DNA from: Palsa-739 sp036512155
GTDB taxonomy: Bacteria; Actinomycetota; Thermoleophilia; Gaiellales; Gaiellaceae
Assembly (NCBI GenBank): GCA_036512155.1
Contig: DATCBD010000039.1
Location: 1 to 64,000 of the forward strand
Reading direction: 5' to 3'
Length of the DNA: 64,000 nucleotides
The notes under the pieces: model-generated
Seen by the model: the letters and a program-made list of their open reading frames with translations, nothing else
Databases searched by the model: none
What the model was told of the DNA's origin: nothing
Program-made: the position numbers and the translations under genes
Part shown: one piece after another, positions 50,368 to 61,995 of the stretch
Numbering within the stretch: position 1 is the first letter of the stretch
Layout of the letters: the number at the start of each line of letters is the position of its first letter

Positions 50368-50727
50368 CCCGACTGACGAGAAGACGTAGCGGCCTTGAAG
50401 CCGCTCCCTTCTATACGCAAGCCTGCCTCCCCTAGACCACAGTCGGTCTACACGGCGACGGCGGAGGCGGCCTAGACGGGCCTTGTCCATAGCGAGAGAA
50501 TCCGGCCCTGCACCCGGATCATCCCTCTCGCCGAGTGTGGACTGCGGAACATCCCCGCGCCGTGCGGGATGAGCGCGGCGCGGGGCTCTGACGAGGTCAT
50601 TCTTGCGCTGTGCGCCACGGGAGCTACTTCCTTCTCGATTTCGTGGGTCGGCTCGGGGCTAGCAAGCCCGATGGCTACGTTCTCGGCTCGAAGCCGCCGG
50701 CGACGCGCAGAGAGGAGAACGGGAGGC
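50368..50727. other. Gene-free convergent interval with nested hairpins
   Basis: No gene is supported here. AGCGGC-cttgaa-GCCGCT forms a small hairpin near 50388. GCGAGAG (50492-50498) pairs with CTCTCGC (50525-50531), and TCCGG (50501-50505) with CCGGA (50514-50518) nests inside. They could end transcripts of the convergent VOC gene (minus strand). The four-copy palindrome core is absent. Confidence 0.5.
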
Positions 50728-51135
50728 TCAATGCGCTATCTCCCAGATGTGACCACCGGGATCGCGAAAGCTCGCGGTGCGGATTCCCCAGGGCCGATCC
50801 ATCGGGCCGTTCAGGAGCTCAACACCGCGCCGCCGCAGTTCCTCACACATCGCGTCGACATCCTGAACGCCGAGCGTGAACTGGAACCGAGCCCCGGCTT
50901 CGGAAGACGCCACGATTGCCGGCTCGATCAGCTCTGGCGCCTCGGTTACCTTCAGCAGGTTGATGAGTGTTTCGCCGAAGCGGAATACCGCTGAGTTCTC
51001 GTCCTCGAACACCACCGGCAATCCGAACACCTCGAGGTAAAAGCGCTTCGCCTCCGCCAGGTCCTCCACGAAGAGCGTGATCGCAGCGATAGCTCCGGGC
51101 CACGCTCCGTCTTTCCCTTCAACCGATTCGTCCAC
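50728..51135 (-). CDS. VOC family protein (glyoxalase/bleomycin resistance-like)
   Basis: The GTG at 51135 is preferred because AGAGGGAG ends about 4 nt before it; a more upstream ATG (51156) has no site. The 135-residue chain has two beta-alpha-beta-beta-beta modules: IAAITLFVEDLAEAKRFYLEVFG, then FTLGVQDVDAMCEELRRRG and the family ending FRDPGGHIWEIAH, with His and Glu as probable metal ligands. The substrate is unknown. It is the last of three minus-strand genes that seem cotranscribed. Confidence 0.9.
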   Translation of the reverse strand: MDESVEGKDGAWPGAIAAITLFVEDLAEAKRFYLEVFGLPVVFEDENSAVFRFGETLINLLKVTEAPELIEPAIVASSEAGARFQFTLGVQDVDAMCEELRRRGVELLNGPMDRPWGIRTASFRDPGGHIWEIAH

Positions 51136-51173
51136 TTGCTCCCTCTCTCGATTCATGGGCCAGGCGACGCCTG

Positions 51174-51632
51174 TCAATCAACCAGACTCGGCAGAGCGGG
51201 AGAAATCATCGCGGAGAGATCCCAGACGCGCGGGTCGCCCGCATCCAGACGCACGACGACACCGGGATGGGAGCGTCGCTCGCCGGCGAACCGCTTCCCG
51301 GCTTCGATGCCCAAATACCGTCCGGCGATCGCTTCACGCACGGCCGTGACGTCACCTTCGACGAGCTCGGGGACACCGCGCACCTCGACGCCGCGGAACG
51401 GCGGGACTGCCTCGAACACAACGAGAATGCATCGCCGGTCGCGAGCCAGGTGGCGCAACTTGATGTCGCCCTCGGCCACGACGACTTCCAACGCTCCGTC
51501 AGCCCAACGAAACCATACGGGCGATACCAACGCGCTCCCGTCTGCGCGATACGTCGTGAGGACTGCGGGCGAAGGACTCTCGAAGAGGGTCTGAAACCGC
51601 GCTGTCCAGTCCTCACGTTCAAGCGAGCGCAT
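51174..51632 (-). CDS. Pyridoxamine 5'-phosphate oxidase family protein (FMN/F420-binding split barrel)
   Basis: This 152-residue protein has the split-barrel pattern: FESPSPAVLTTYRADGSALVSPVWFRW, LEVVVAEGDIKLRHLARDRRCILVV and YLGIEAGKRFAGERRSHPG. The style is that of F420-dependent PPOX enzymes in actinobacteria. The ATG at 51632 overlaps the upstream MBL-fold gene by 14 nt, so they are coupled. No substrate is assigned. Confidence 0.88.
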   Translation of the reverse strand: MRSLEREDWTARFQTLFESPSPAVLTTYRADGSALVSPVWFRWADGALEVVVAEGDIKLRHLARDRRCILVVFEAVPPFRGVEVRGVPELVEGDVTAVREAIAGRYLGIEAGKRFAGERRSHPGVVVRLDAGDPRVWDLSAMISPALPSLVD

Positions 51633-52260
51633 GCTCGACCGCGGCCCGGTCCGTCGGCTCGCCGTGGGCGGGCAGCACGAGCTCGACCGGCAGCTCGAGC
51701 AGCGGACGAAGCTGGTGGGCGACATCGTCGCGCGTGACGTGCTTTCGACCGCCGAGCTGGATGTCCAATCCGTCGCCGAAGTCGGAAAGCGAGTCGCCGG
51801 TGACGATCGCGTTGATCGCCGGCAGCCAGAGGATGAGATCGTTGTCCTCGCGGCCTGCGTACGCGTGGATGCCGAACGGCCACGCTCCGGGACCGTGGAA
51901 GTGCCCTTCGCCTTCGCCCGCACGCAGCCAGGTGAGGTCGTCGCTCTCCATGCCGCGCACGCGCTCGGGGTCGATGCCGAACTTCTCGACCCAGTCCTGC
52001 CAGGTGTCGGCGGGCGGCGTATGCACCGGGAGGCCGAGCCGGCGCGCGTCGCGCTCGTGGTACGGCGCGGTCAAAACGACGGCGGTCGCACGCTCGCGCA
52101 GCTCGTCGGGAACGGAGAGCGGGTCGAACAGCAGGAAATCGTCGCCAAGGTCGATCGCGTACGACGAGACGAGCTCCGGCCACCATTGCTCCTCATCCCA
52201 GTCGGGATGCCGCGACGTCCAGTGCCAAAGGCCGGGCTGCAGCTCGCGCACGGCGGGCAT
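51619..52260 (-). CDS. MBL-fold metallo-hydrolase-like protein with an altered metal motif
   Basis: This 213-residue protein has the overall MBL shape (VVLTAPYHERDARRLGLPVH, IVTGDSLSDFGDGLDI, VLPAHGEPTDRAAVEHAL). The usual HxHxDH is replaced by YHERDA at the first metal position, while the later Asp and HG motif remain. That alteration is known in some subgroups of the superfamily, and the activity is unclear. The ATG is at 52260, divergent from pyrR. Regulation is not visible. Confidence 0.82.
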   Translation of the reverse strand: MPAVRELQPGLWHWTSRHPDWDEEQWWPELVSSYAIDLGDDFLLFDPLSVPDELRERATAVVLTAPYHERDARRLGLPVHTPPADTWQDWVEKFGIDPERVRGMESDDLTWLRAGEGEGHFHGPGAWPFGIHAYAGREDNDLILWLPAINAIVTGDSLSDFGDGLDIQLGGRKHVTRDDVAHQLRPLLELPVELVLPAHGEPTDRAAVEHALA

Positions 52261-52313
52261 CCTACGTCCATCCGTCAGGGCCGCTAGTGTTGCGTCGGCA
52301 CGAACCCTTTAAC

Positions 52314-52338
52314 CCGGTCCAGCGAGGCCGGAAAGGAG
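52314..52338 (+). promoter_or_regulatory. PyrR-type RNA-binding hairpin in the pyr operon leader
   Basis: GGTCCAGCGAGGCC (52316-52329) matches the PyrR target consensus ARUCCNGNGAGGYU at 12 of 14 positions. CCGG on each side (52314-52317 and 52328-52331) closes the stem. The ribosome site AAGGAG follows at 52333-52338, so PyrR with UMP would hide or fix it and repress translation, as reported in mycobacteria. A TAGTGT box at 52285-52290 gives a leader of about 45 nt. Confidence 0.8.
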
Positions 52339-52342
52339 TCGA

Positions 52343-52933
52343 ATGACGACGCACGCCCCCGAAACGTCGGGGAAGGTCCTGCTCGACGCGGAAGCGCTGT
52401 CGCGGACGCTTTCCCGCATCGCCCACGAGATCATCGAGGCGAACCCGGAGCTTGACGAGGTCGCGCTCGTCGGCATCCAGACGCGCGGCGTGCCGCTCGC
52501 GCAACGGCTGGCGCGACTGATCGAGGAGCGCGCCGGCGAGGCGCCGCAGCTCGGCGCCGTCGACATCACCTTCTACCGCGACGACGTCCACGTGCGCGGA
52601 GGCGAAGCGCCCCTGCACGCGCAGCCGATCGTCCGCGAGACATTGCTCGACTTCCCGCTCGAGGGCCGGACGGTCGTGCTCGTCGACGACGTCCTCTACA
52701 CCGGCCGCACGATCCGCGCCGCGATCGAGGCGCTCTTCGACTACGGCCGCCCTGCGCGCGTCCAGCTTGCGGTCCTCGTCGACCGCGGTCACCGCGAGTT
52801 GCCCATCCGCCCCGACTACGTCGGCAAGAACCTGCCGACGGCGCGCAGCGAGCGCATCCAGGTGCAGCTCGTCGAGATCGACGAGGTCGACTCCGTCCTG
52901 CTCGTCTCCGTGCCCGAGGAGGAATCCCGATGA
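52343..52933 (+). CDS. pyrR: Bifunctional pyr operon regulator / uracil phosphoribosyltransferase
   Basis: This 196-residue PRTase-fold protein has the PRPP motif VVLVDDVLYTGRTIRAA and the regulator segments LVGIQTRGVPLAQRL and DITFYRDDVHVRGGEA. It binds the leader RNA when UMP is high. The ATG is behind AAAGGAG. It overlaps pyrB by ATGA. With the hairpin upstream it probably controls all seven genes. Confidence 0.96.
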   Translation: MTTHAPETSGKVLLDAEALSRTLSRIAHEIIEANPELDEVALVGIQTRGVPLAQRLARLIEERAGEAPQLGAVDITFYRDDVHVRGGEAPLHAQPIVRETLLDFPLEGRTVVLVDDVLYTGRTIRAAIEALFDYGRPARVQLAVLVDRGHRELPIRPDYVGKNLPTARSERIQVQLVEIDEVDSVLLVSVPEEESR

Positions 52934-53916
52934 CGTCCATCCGCCTCGTGCGCGACGACCTTCGCCCTCCGGGGCCGCCGCCGCGCCGCCACCTGCTCTC
53001 CGTCTCCGACCTCACGCGCGACGACGTGCAGCGGCTGCTCGGCACCGCGCGCACGTTCGAGTCCGCGCTCGACCGCGAGGTGAAGAAGCTGCCGACCCTG
53101 AAAGGCCGGCTCGTCGTCAACCTCTTCTACGAGGCGTCCACGCGCACGTCGTCGAGCTTCGAGCTCGCCGCGAAGCGGCTCTCCGCCGACACGCTCACGA
53201 TCAAGTCGGCGGGCTCTTCGGTGGACAAGGGCGAATCGCTGAAGGACACCGCGCAGACGCTCGGCGCGTACGACCCGGACGTGATCGTCATCCGGCATCC
53301 GCAGATCGGAGCGCCGCAGCTCGTCGCCCGCGTCACCGACGCGCACGTGGTGAACGCCGGGGACGGGAAGCATCAGCATCCGACGCAGGCGCTGCTCGAC
53401 CTGTACACGATGCAACAGGAGTTCGACCGCCTCGAAGGGCTCCACGTCGCCGTGGTCGGAGACGTCCTGCACTCGCGCGTCGCACGCTCGCTGCTGCAGG
53501 CGTTCGCGCTCGTCGGGATCCGCTGCACGCTCGTCGGGCCGCCGGCGCTCCTGCCGCGCGGGCTCGACGCGGAGATGACGACCGACATCGGCGTCATCCG
53601 CGACGCCGACGTCGTCTACGTCCTGCGCATGCAACAGGAGCGCATGGAGGCGGGCTCGAACTACGTTCCGAGCCTGCGCGAGTACGCAGCGCGGTGGGGC
53701 GTCACGCCCGACCGGCTGCGGCCGGGCCAGAAGGTCATGCACCCGGGACCGATGAACCGCGGCGTCGAGATCGACCCGCGCGTTGCGGACTCGGTCGACG
53801 CGCTCGTCGAGACGCAGGTGCGGTCGGGCCTCGTGATCCGGATGGCTGTCCTCTACGACGTGCTCACCGGCGGCCCCGTCGGGGTGCGCGCGCTCGCGGC
53901 CGCGGAGGTGGCGTGA
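52930..53916 (+). CDS. pyrB: Aspartate carbamoyltransferase catalytic subunit
   Basis: This 328-residue enzyme condenses carbamoyl phosphate with aspartate. Carbamoyl-phosphate binding is in EASTRTSSSFELAAKRL, aspartate loop and catalytic residues in DGKHQHPTQALLDL and MHPGPMNRGVEI. No pyrI is present. It overlaps pyrR by 4 nt and pyrC by 1 nt. Confidence 0.97.
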   Translation: MTSIRLVRDDLRPPGPPPRRHLLSVSDLTRDDVQRLLGTARTFESALDREVKKLPTLKGRLVVNLFYEASTRTSSSFELAAKRLSADTLTIKSAGSSVDKGESLKDTAQTLGAYDPDVIVIRHPQIGAPQLVARVTDAHVVNAGDGKHQHPTQALLDLYTMQQEFDRLEGLHVAVVGDVLHSRVARSLLQAFALVGIRCTLVGPPALLPRGLDAEMTTDIGVIRDADVVYVLRMQQERMEAGSNYVPSLREYAARWGVTPDRLRPGQKVMHPGPMNRGVEIDPRVADSVDALVETQVRSGLVIRMAVLYDVLTGGPVGVRALAAAEVA

Positions 53917-55217
53917 TGCTGTACCTGAAGGATCGCCCGGGAGCGAACATCGTCGTGCGAGGTGCACGCGTGCTCGATCCGGTCGAGGGAATCGACTCGG
54001 TCGTCGACGTGCGCATCGACGCCGGCGTCATCTCCGCGATCGGCGAGCAGCTCGACACGAACGAGCATCGCGTCGTCGACGGGGCCGGCCTCGTGCTCGC
54101 GCCCGCGTTCGTCGACCCGCACGTGCACCTGCGCACGCCAGGCCGCGAGGACGAGGAGACGATTGCGAGCGGCACGCAGGCTGCGGCGGCCGGCGGTTTT
54201 TGCGCGATCCTCGCAATGCCGAACACCGATCCGGTTGTCGACTCTGCGGCAACACTCGGCGCACTCGTGGAGACGGCGGGCCGCGAGGCCGAAGTCGCCG
54301 TCGGCTTCCTTGCCGCCATCACGCGCGGCCAGCGGGGCGAAGAGCTGACCGAGATGGCGGAGCTCGCCGACGCCGGCGCGGTCGCGTTCTCCGACGACGG
54401 CGTTCCCGTCGCGTCGGCCGGGATGATGCGCCGCGCGCTCCAGTACTCGTCCATCACCGGCCGCAAGCTCGCACTCCACTGCGAGGAGCGCTCGCTCTCG
54501 CACGACGGGCACGTGCACGAAGGCGCGGTCGCCGCCGAGCTCGGCTTCGCCGGCTACCCGTCGGTGGCGGAATCGGTGATGGTCGAGCGCGACCTCGCGC
54601 TCGCCGCGTACGAAGGACAGCCCATCCATCTGCTCCATCTTTCGTCCGTGGAATCCGTGACCGCGCTTCGTCGCGCCCGCGCCGCCGGCGTCGCGGCGAC
54701 GGCGGAAGTGACGCCGCACCATCTCGTTCTCACGGACGACGTCGTTCGCTCGCTCGACCCGAACGTGAAGATGAATCCTCCGCTGCGCGCAGAGCTCGAT
54801 CGCGCAGCACTCCTCGACGCGCTCCGCGACGGGACGATCGAGTCGATCGCGACCGACCACGCGCCGCACGCGTTGCACGAGAAGGACGTTCCGTTCGAGG
54901 CGGCGCCGTTCGGCGTCACTGGCCTCGAGACCGCGTTCGCCGTCCTGTACACGCGGCTCGTGCAGCCCGGGCTCCTGCCCCTGGCGACCCTCGTCGAGCG
55001 AATGACGGCAGGACCGGCACGCGCTTTCGGCCTCGACCGGCCGTGTGTCGCCGTCGGCGCCGCGGCCAACCTCGTGCTCCTCGATCTCGAGCGCGAGTGG
55101 GACGTCGACGCGCAGTCCTTCAGATCGCGCTCGCGCAACAGCTGGCTGCTCGGCGAGCGGCTCACGGGAGTCGTCGCGATGACGATTGCCGGCGGCGCGG
55201 TGGCGTTCGAGGCATGA
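53916..55217 (+). CDS. pyrC: Dihydroorotase
   Basis: This 433-residue type I dihydroorotase has metal ligands in FVDPHVHLRTPGREDEE, the bridging-Lys/Asp region, His in HLLHLSS and VTPHHLVL, and the catalytic Asp in IATDHAPHALHEKD. The ATG at 53916 is in the pyrB stop codon. It overlaps carA by ATGA. Confidence 0.97.
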   Translation: MLYLKDRPGANIVVRGARVLDPVEGIDSVVDVRIDAGVISAIGEQLDTNEHRVVDGAGLVLAPAFVDPHVHLRTPGREDEETIASGTQAAAAGGFCAILAMPNTDPVVDSAATLGALVETAGREAEVAVGFLAAITRGQRGEELTEMAELADAGAVAFSDDGVPVASAGMMRRALQYSSITGRKLALHCEERSLSHDGHVHEGAVAAELGFAGYPSVAESVMVERDLALAAYEGQPIHLLHLSSVESVTALRRARAAGVAATAEVTPHHLVLTDDVVRSLDPNVKMNPPLRAELDRAALLDALRDGTIESIATDHAPHALHEKDVPFEAAPFGVTGLETAFAVLYTRLVQPGLLPLATLVERMTAGPARAFGLDRPCVAVGAAANLVLLDLEREWDVDAQSFRSRSRNSWLLGERLTGVVAMTIAGGAVAFEA

Positions 55218-56243
55218 CGGGCTTCCTCGCACTCGAGGACGGGACCGTCTTCCGCGGCGAGTCGGTCGGCTCTGAGGGCTTCGCCGCCGGAGAGGCCGTC
55301 TTCACCACCGGGATGAGCGGCTATCAGGAGGCAGTCACCGATCCGAGCTTCGCAGAGCAGATCGTCTGCTTCACGGCGCCGATGATCGGCAACTACGGCA
55401 TCGCCGCCGCACGCTCCGAGTCGGGCCGGGTGCACGCGAAGGCGGTGCTCATGCGCGAGGCGCGCGGCCCGGAGTGGACCGAGTGGCTGCACGAGCGCGG
55501 CATCGTCGCGCTGTCGGGCATCGACACGCGGTCGCTCGTGCTGAAGATCCGCGATCTCGGCTCGATGCGGGCGGTCGCCGTCGCCGGCGGCGGCTCGATC
55601 GAGGAAGCGGTTGAGGCAGCTCGCGCGCTGCCGCCGATGGAGGGGCGCGCACTCGCAGCAGCTGTCTCGACGACCGAGCCGTTCGTCTTCGCCGAAGAGG
55701 GCCGCGCGCGCGTCGCGGTCGTCGACTACGGCGTGAAGAGCTCCGTGCTCCGTCGGCTTGCCGCCGCGGGCGCCGCCGTCACCGTCCATCCGCATGACGT
55801 CGGCGCCGACGAGCTGGCCGGCTACGACGGCGTCCTCTTCTCACCAGGCCCCGGCGACCCGGGACCGCTCCAACCGGAAGTGGCGACGATGCGCGACCTG
55901 CTCGGGCGCACGCAGGTGCTCGGCATCTGCCTTGGCCACCAGGTGCTGGCGCTCGCGACCGGGCACGAGACGTTCAAGCTCCCGTTCGGCCACCGCGGCG
56001 CGAACCATCCGGTCCTGCAGCGCGCCGACCAGCGCGTGCTCGTCACGAGCCAGAACCACGGCTTCGCCGTGCGCGCGACCGATACCGAGGTGGCGACGCA
56101 CGTCTCGCTCTACGACGGCACCGTCGAAGGCCTCGAGTTCCCGGAGCTGCGCGCCCGCTCGCTGCAGTTCCATCCCGAGGCCGGCCCCGGCCCGCACGAC
56201 GCGTGGCCGCTGCTCGAGCACTGGGTGGACGAGGTTGCCGCCA

Positions 56244-56251
<8 letters not shown>
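55214..56251 (+). CDS. carA: Carbamoyl-phosphate synthase small (glutaminase) subunit
   Basis: This 345-residue subunit has the N-terminal CPSase domain (LEDGTVFRGESVGSEGFAAGE, TGMSGYQEAVTDPSF) and the class I glutaminase with Cys in VLGICLGHQVLAL and His-Glu in QFHPEAGPGPHD. It supplies ammonia to CarB. It overlaps carB by 8 nt. Confidence 0.97.
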
Positions 56252-59319
<3,068 letters not shown>

Positions 59320-59342
<23 letters not shown>

Positions 59343-59982
59343 CGTCGCTGGCGTCGAAGCGATCGGCGCGTACACGCTGCTTCGCCTCGATCGCGGCGGC
59401 CTCGACCCGGGAGCGCCGGGACAGTTCTTCATGCTCGAGGCGCCGGGGCGCCTGCTGCCGCGCGCGCTCTCGCTCTGCCTCGCGCCGCCCGGCGAGCTCG
59501 CGTTCCTGCTCGAAGTGGTCGGCCCCGGGACGGAGGCGCTCTGCGCGCTGCAGCCGGGCGAGCGCATCCACGTCTTCGGCCCGCTCGGCAACGGTTTCCG
59601 GCTCGACGTCGAGCGGCCGCTCCTCGTGGGCGGCGGCATTGGCATGGCCCCGCTGCCGTATCTCGCCGAGAAGATCGGCCGTCCGCCGGTCGTGCTCGGT
59701 TTCCGCTCCGACCTCCACGCTGAGGCGGCGGCACTCCTTCCCGACGCGGAGGTCGTCGTCGACCCGGTGCTCGTCACCGAGCTGATCGAGCCCGGCTTCG
59801 ACGTGCTCGCGTGCGGGCCGGAACCGATGCTGCGCGCGGTCGCCGAACGGAGCCCGGGTGGGCAGCTCGCGTGGGAGGCGGCGATGGCCTGCGGGTACGG
59901 CGCGTGTTACGGGTGCGCGTTCGAAGTCGACGGCGAGCTGAAGCGGCTGTGCGTGGAGGGCCCCGTTCTTGCGGCTGCTTAA
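59320..59982 (+). CDS. pyrK: Dihydroorotate dehydrogenase electron-transfer subunit
   Basis: This 220-residue FAD/2Fe-2S protein lets class 1B PyrD use NAD. The FAD domain is at GQFFMLEAP, LLPRALSL, the NAD site is near LLVGGGIGMAPLPYL and LACGPEPMLRA, and the cluster Cys residues are in MACGYGACYGCAFEV and KRLCVEG. The ATG at 59320 lies inside carB. It overlaps pyrD by 14 nt. Confidence 0.93.
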
Positions 59983-60796
59983 CGCCTCCGGCTGCCTCGA
60001 CGCGCTGACGGCGCCGGAGGTGGCGCGGCAGCTCGACGGCTTCGTCACGAAGACGATCACCCCGTTGCCGCGTGAAGGGAACGCGCCGCCGCGCATCGCC
60101 GAGACGGCGCACGGGATGCTAAACGCGATCGGCCTCGCGAACCCCGGGCGCGAGCGCTTCCTGGCCGAGACGCTCCCTCGTCTGCTCGAGCTGAAGCTGC
60201 CGCTCTGGATCTCCGTCGGCGGGTTCTGTGCCGCCGACTACGCCGAGACCTGTGCCGCGCTCGCCGGCGTCGAGGCGATCGAGTTGAACCTTTCGTGCCC
60301 GAACGTGGACGAGGCGGCCGACTCGTCTGCGGAGATCGTCGCCGCCTGCCGGCGGGCCACGGCGCTGCCGCTGTACGCGAAGCTCTCGGCCGCGCACCCG
60401 GATCTGGGAGAGGTGGCGCGTGCGGTGGCGGCCGCCGGGGCAGACGGTCTCTCGCTCATCAACACGCTGCGCGGCATGGCGCTTCATCCGCGCTCCCTCG
60501 AGCCACTTCTCGCCCGCGGGCAGGGCGGGCTCTCCGGCCCGTCCCTCAAGCCGGTCGCGCTCGCCGCGGTGCACACCTGTTACGCGGCGACGAAGTTGCC
60601 GGTCGTCGGGATGGGTGGAGTGGTCACCGGGCAGGACGTGGTGGAGCTCGTCGCGTGCGGCGCGCGCGACGTCGCGCTCGGGACCGTCCTCTTCTCGGAC
60701 CCGGATGCACCCTCGCGCGTGCGCGCGGAGATCGCCTCCGTGGACCTGGACGAGGTATTCGGGACCGCGCACGAAGCGAGTGAAGTGCTCGCTTGA
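59969..60796 (+). CDS. pyrD: Dihydroorotate dehydrogenase, class 1B
   Basis: This 275-residue barrel enzyme has LSCPNVD with the active-site Cys, FVTKTITPLPREGN-type FMN segment, ANPGRERFL, and GGLSGPSLKPVALAA and VGMGGVVTGQDVVEL phosphate sites. It pairs with PyrK. The TTG at 59969 lies in pyrK. The operon ends here: pyrE and pyrF are not in the window. Confidence 0.95.
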   Translation: MRLLNASGCLDALTAPEVARQLDGFVTKTITPLPREGNAPPRIAETAHGMLNAIGLANPGRERFLAETLPRLLELKLPLWISVGGFCAADYAETCAALAGVEAIELNLSCPNVDEAADSSAEIVAACRRATALPLYAKLSAAHPDLGEVARAVAAAGADGLSLINTLRGMALHPRSLEPLLARGQGGLSGPSLKPVALAAVHTCYAATKLPVVGMGGVVTGQDVVELVACGARDVALGTVLFSDPDAPSRVRAEIASVDLDEVFGTAHEASEVLA

Positions 60797-60820
60797 TCCG
60801 CGCCAAAGCGTTGGTAGTAT
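60793..60820 (+). promoter_or_regulatory. Promoter of mihF
   Basis: TTGATC (60793-60798) and TAGTAT (60815-60820) are separated by 16 nt, and the ATG comes 10 nt after. The -35 overlaps the pyrD stop codon. This suggests separate transcription of mihF-gmk-rpoZ-coaBC. Confidence 0.65.
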
Positions 60821-60830
60821 CCGGGCGCTC

Positions 60831-61163
60831 ATGCCGACGGCCGCGAAGACGCAAGCGCACGCACCTCTCCGGTCGCTCGATCAACGCATGGACGCACTGA
60901 AGCGCGCGAACGATGTGCGCGTGCGTCGCGCAAAGCTCAAGAAGGACCTCAAGGACGGCCGGGTGCGCATCGAGCAGATTCTCGGCAACCCACCCGAGTA
61001 CGTGTCGACGGCGAAGGTCATCGACATCCTCATGGCGGTCCCGAAGTTCGGCCGCGTGAAGGCAGCGCGCTTCCTCAACACGTGCCGCATCAGCCAGTCG
61101 AAGACCGTCGGTGGTCTCTCCGATCGTCAGCGCGCGGAGCTGATTGACCTCTTCCACAAGTAG
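60831..61163 (+). CDS. mihF: Integration host factor, actinobacterial type (mIHF)
   Basis: This 110-residue nucleoid protein has the S13-like helix-turn-helix: ALKRANDVRVRRAKLKKDLK, then VIDILMAVPKFGRVKAARFL and SKTVGGLSDRQRAEL. mIHF is an essential, nonspecific DNA-binding protein in mycobacteria and restricted to actinobacteria, so it supports the taxonomic placement. Its end overlaps gmk by 20 nt. Confidence 0.95.
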   Translation: MPTAAKTQAHAPLRSLDQRMDALKRANDVRVRRAKLKKDLKDGRVRIEQILGNPPEYVSTAKVIDILMAVPKFGRVKAARFLNTCRISQSKTVGGLSDRQRAELIDLFHK

Positions 61164-61743
61164 AGCCCCCTCCGTCATCGTCGTCACCGGCCCCTCGGGA
61201 GCCGGCAAGGGGACGTTGATCCGGGAGGTGCTCGAACGCGTCCCCGGCATCGGTGCGACCGTCTCGGCGACGACCCGCGACCGGCGCCCGGGGGAGCTGG
61301 ACGGCAAGGAGTACTACTTCCTCAGCACTGAGGATTTCCTGACCCGGATCGAGCGCGGGGACCTCCTCGAGTACGTGACCTACGTGTCGGGCCACCGCTA
61401 CGGCACGCTGCGCTCCGAGCTCGACCGCATCCGGAGCGAGGGCAAGGTGCCGCTGCTCGAGCTCGAGACCGAGGGTGCGCTGCGGGTCAAGGGCGAGGTC
61501 CCCGGTGCGGTGACGATCTTCATCTCGGCGAGCGTGGAGGAGCTCGAGCGGCGCCTGCGCGAGCGCGCGACCGAGAGCACCGGTGAGATCGGCGAGCGGA
61601 TCGCCCTCGCGCGCCACCAGCTGGAGCAGGCCGACGAGTTCGACTACACGGTCGAGAACGACGAGCTCGACCGGGCGGTGGAGGAGCTCACGAGGCTGGC
61701 CCGCGGCCTGCTTGCACCTGCCGGTACCATGTCCCGACCATGA
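61144..61743 (+). CDS. gmk: Guanylate kinase
   Basis: This 199-residue enzyme phosphorylates GMP. The P-loop GPSGAGKGTLI, TTRDRRPGELDGKEYYFLS (GMP-binding) and FISASVEELERRLRERATES (lid) are clear. The start is TTG at 61144 within the mihF coding end. It overlaps rpoZ by ATGA. Confidence 0.96.
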   Translation: MTSSTSRAPSVIVVTGPSGAGKGTLIREVLERVPGIGATVSATTRDRRPGELDGKEYYFLSTEDFLTRIERGDLLEYVTYVSGHRYGTLRSELDRIRSEGKVPLLELETEGALRVKGEVPGAVTIFISASVEELERRLRERATESTGEIGERIALARHQLEQADEFDYTVENDELDRAVEELTRLARGLLAPAGTMSRP

Positions 61744-61973
61744 TCCACCCTCGCGTTGACGACCTGCTGCAGAACGTGGACTCCCGCTACGCACTCGTGA
61801 TCGTGGCGGCGAAGCGCGCGCGGCAGATCAACAACTACCACCACCAGCTCGGCGAGGGCACCTTCGACGACAATCCGCCGCCGCTTGTCGAGTCACGCTC
61901 GAAGAACTACCTCACAATGGCGATGGAAGAGATCGCCGAGGGTCTTCTGAGCTACGACTACCCCAAGTCTTAG
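61740..61973 (+). CDS. rpoZ: RNA polymerase omega subunit
   Basis: This 77-residue protein has the omega pattern RYALVIVAAKRARQINNY, PPLVESRSKNYLTMAMEEIAEG. It stabilises the beta' subunit. Its ATG overlaps the gmk stop, and a TACCAT box inside gmk (61725-61730) ends 9 nt upstream, so it may also have its own promoter. Confidence 0.94.
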   Translation: MIHPRVDDLLQNVDSRYALVIVAAKRARQINNYHHQLGEGTFDDNPPPLVESRSKNYLTMAMEEIAEGLLSYDYPKS

Positions 61974-61995
61974 CTCCGGGAGGCACAATTCGCGC

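Noticed and set aside
50569..50994. Plus-strand open frame overlapping the VOC gene
   Set aside because: It is antisense to a VOC protein with intact motifs and has no start signals.
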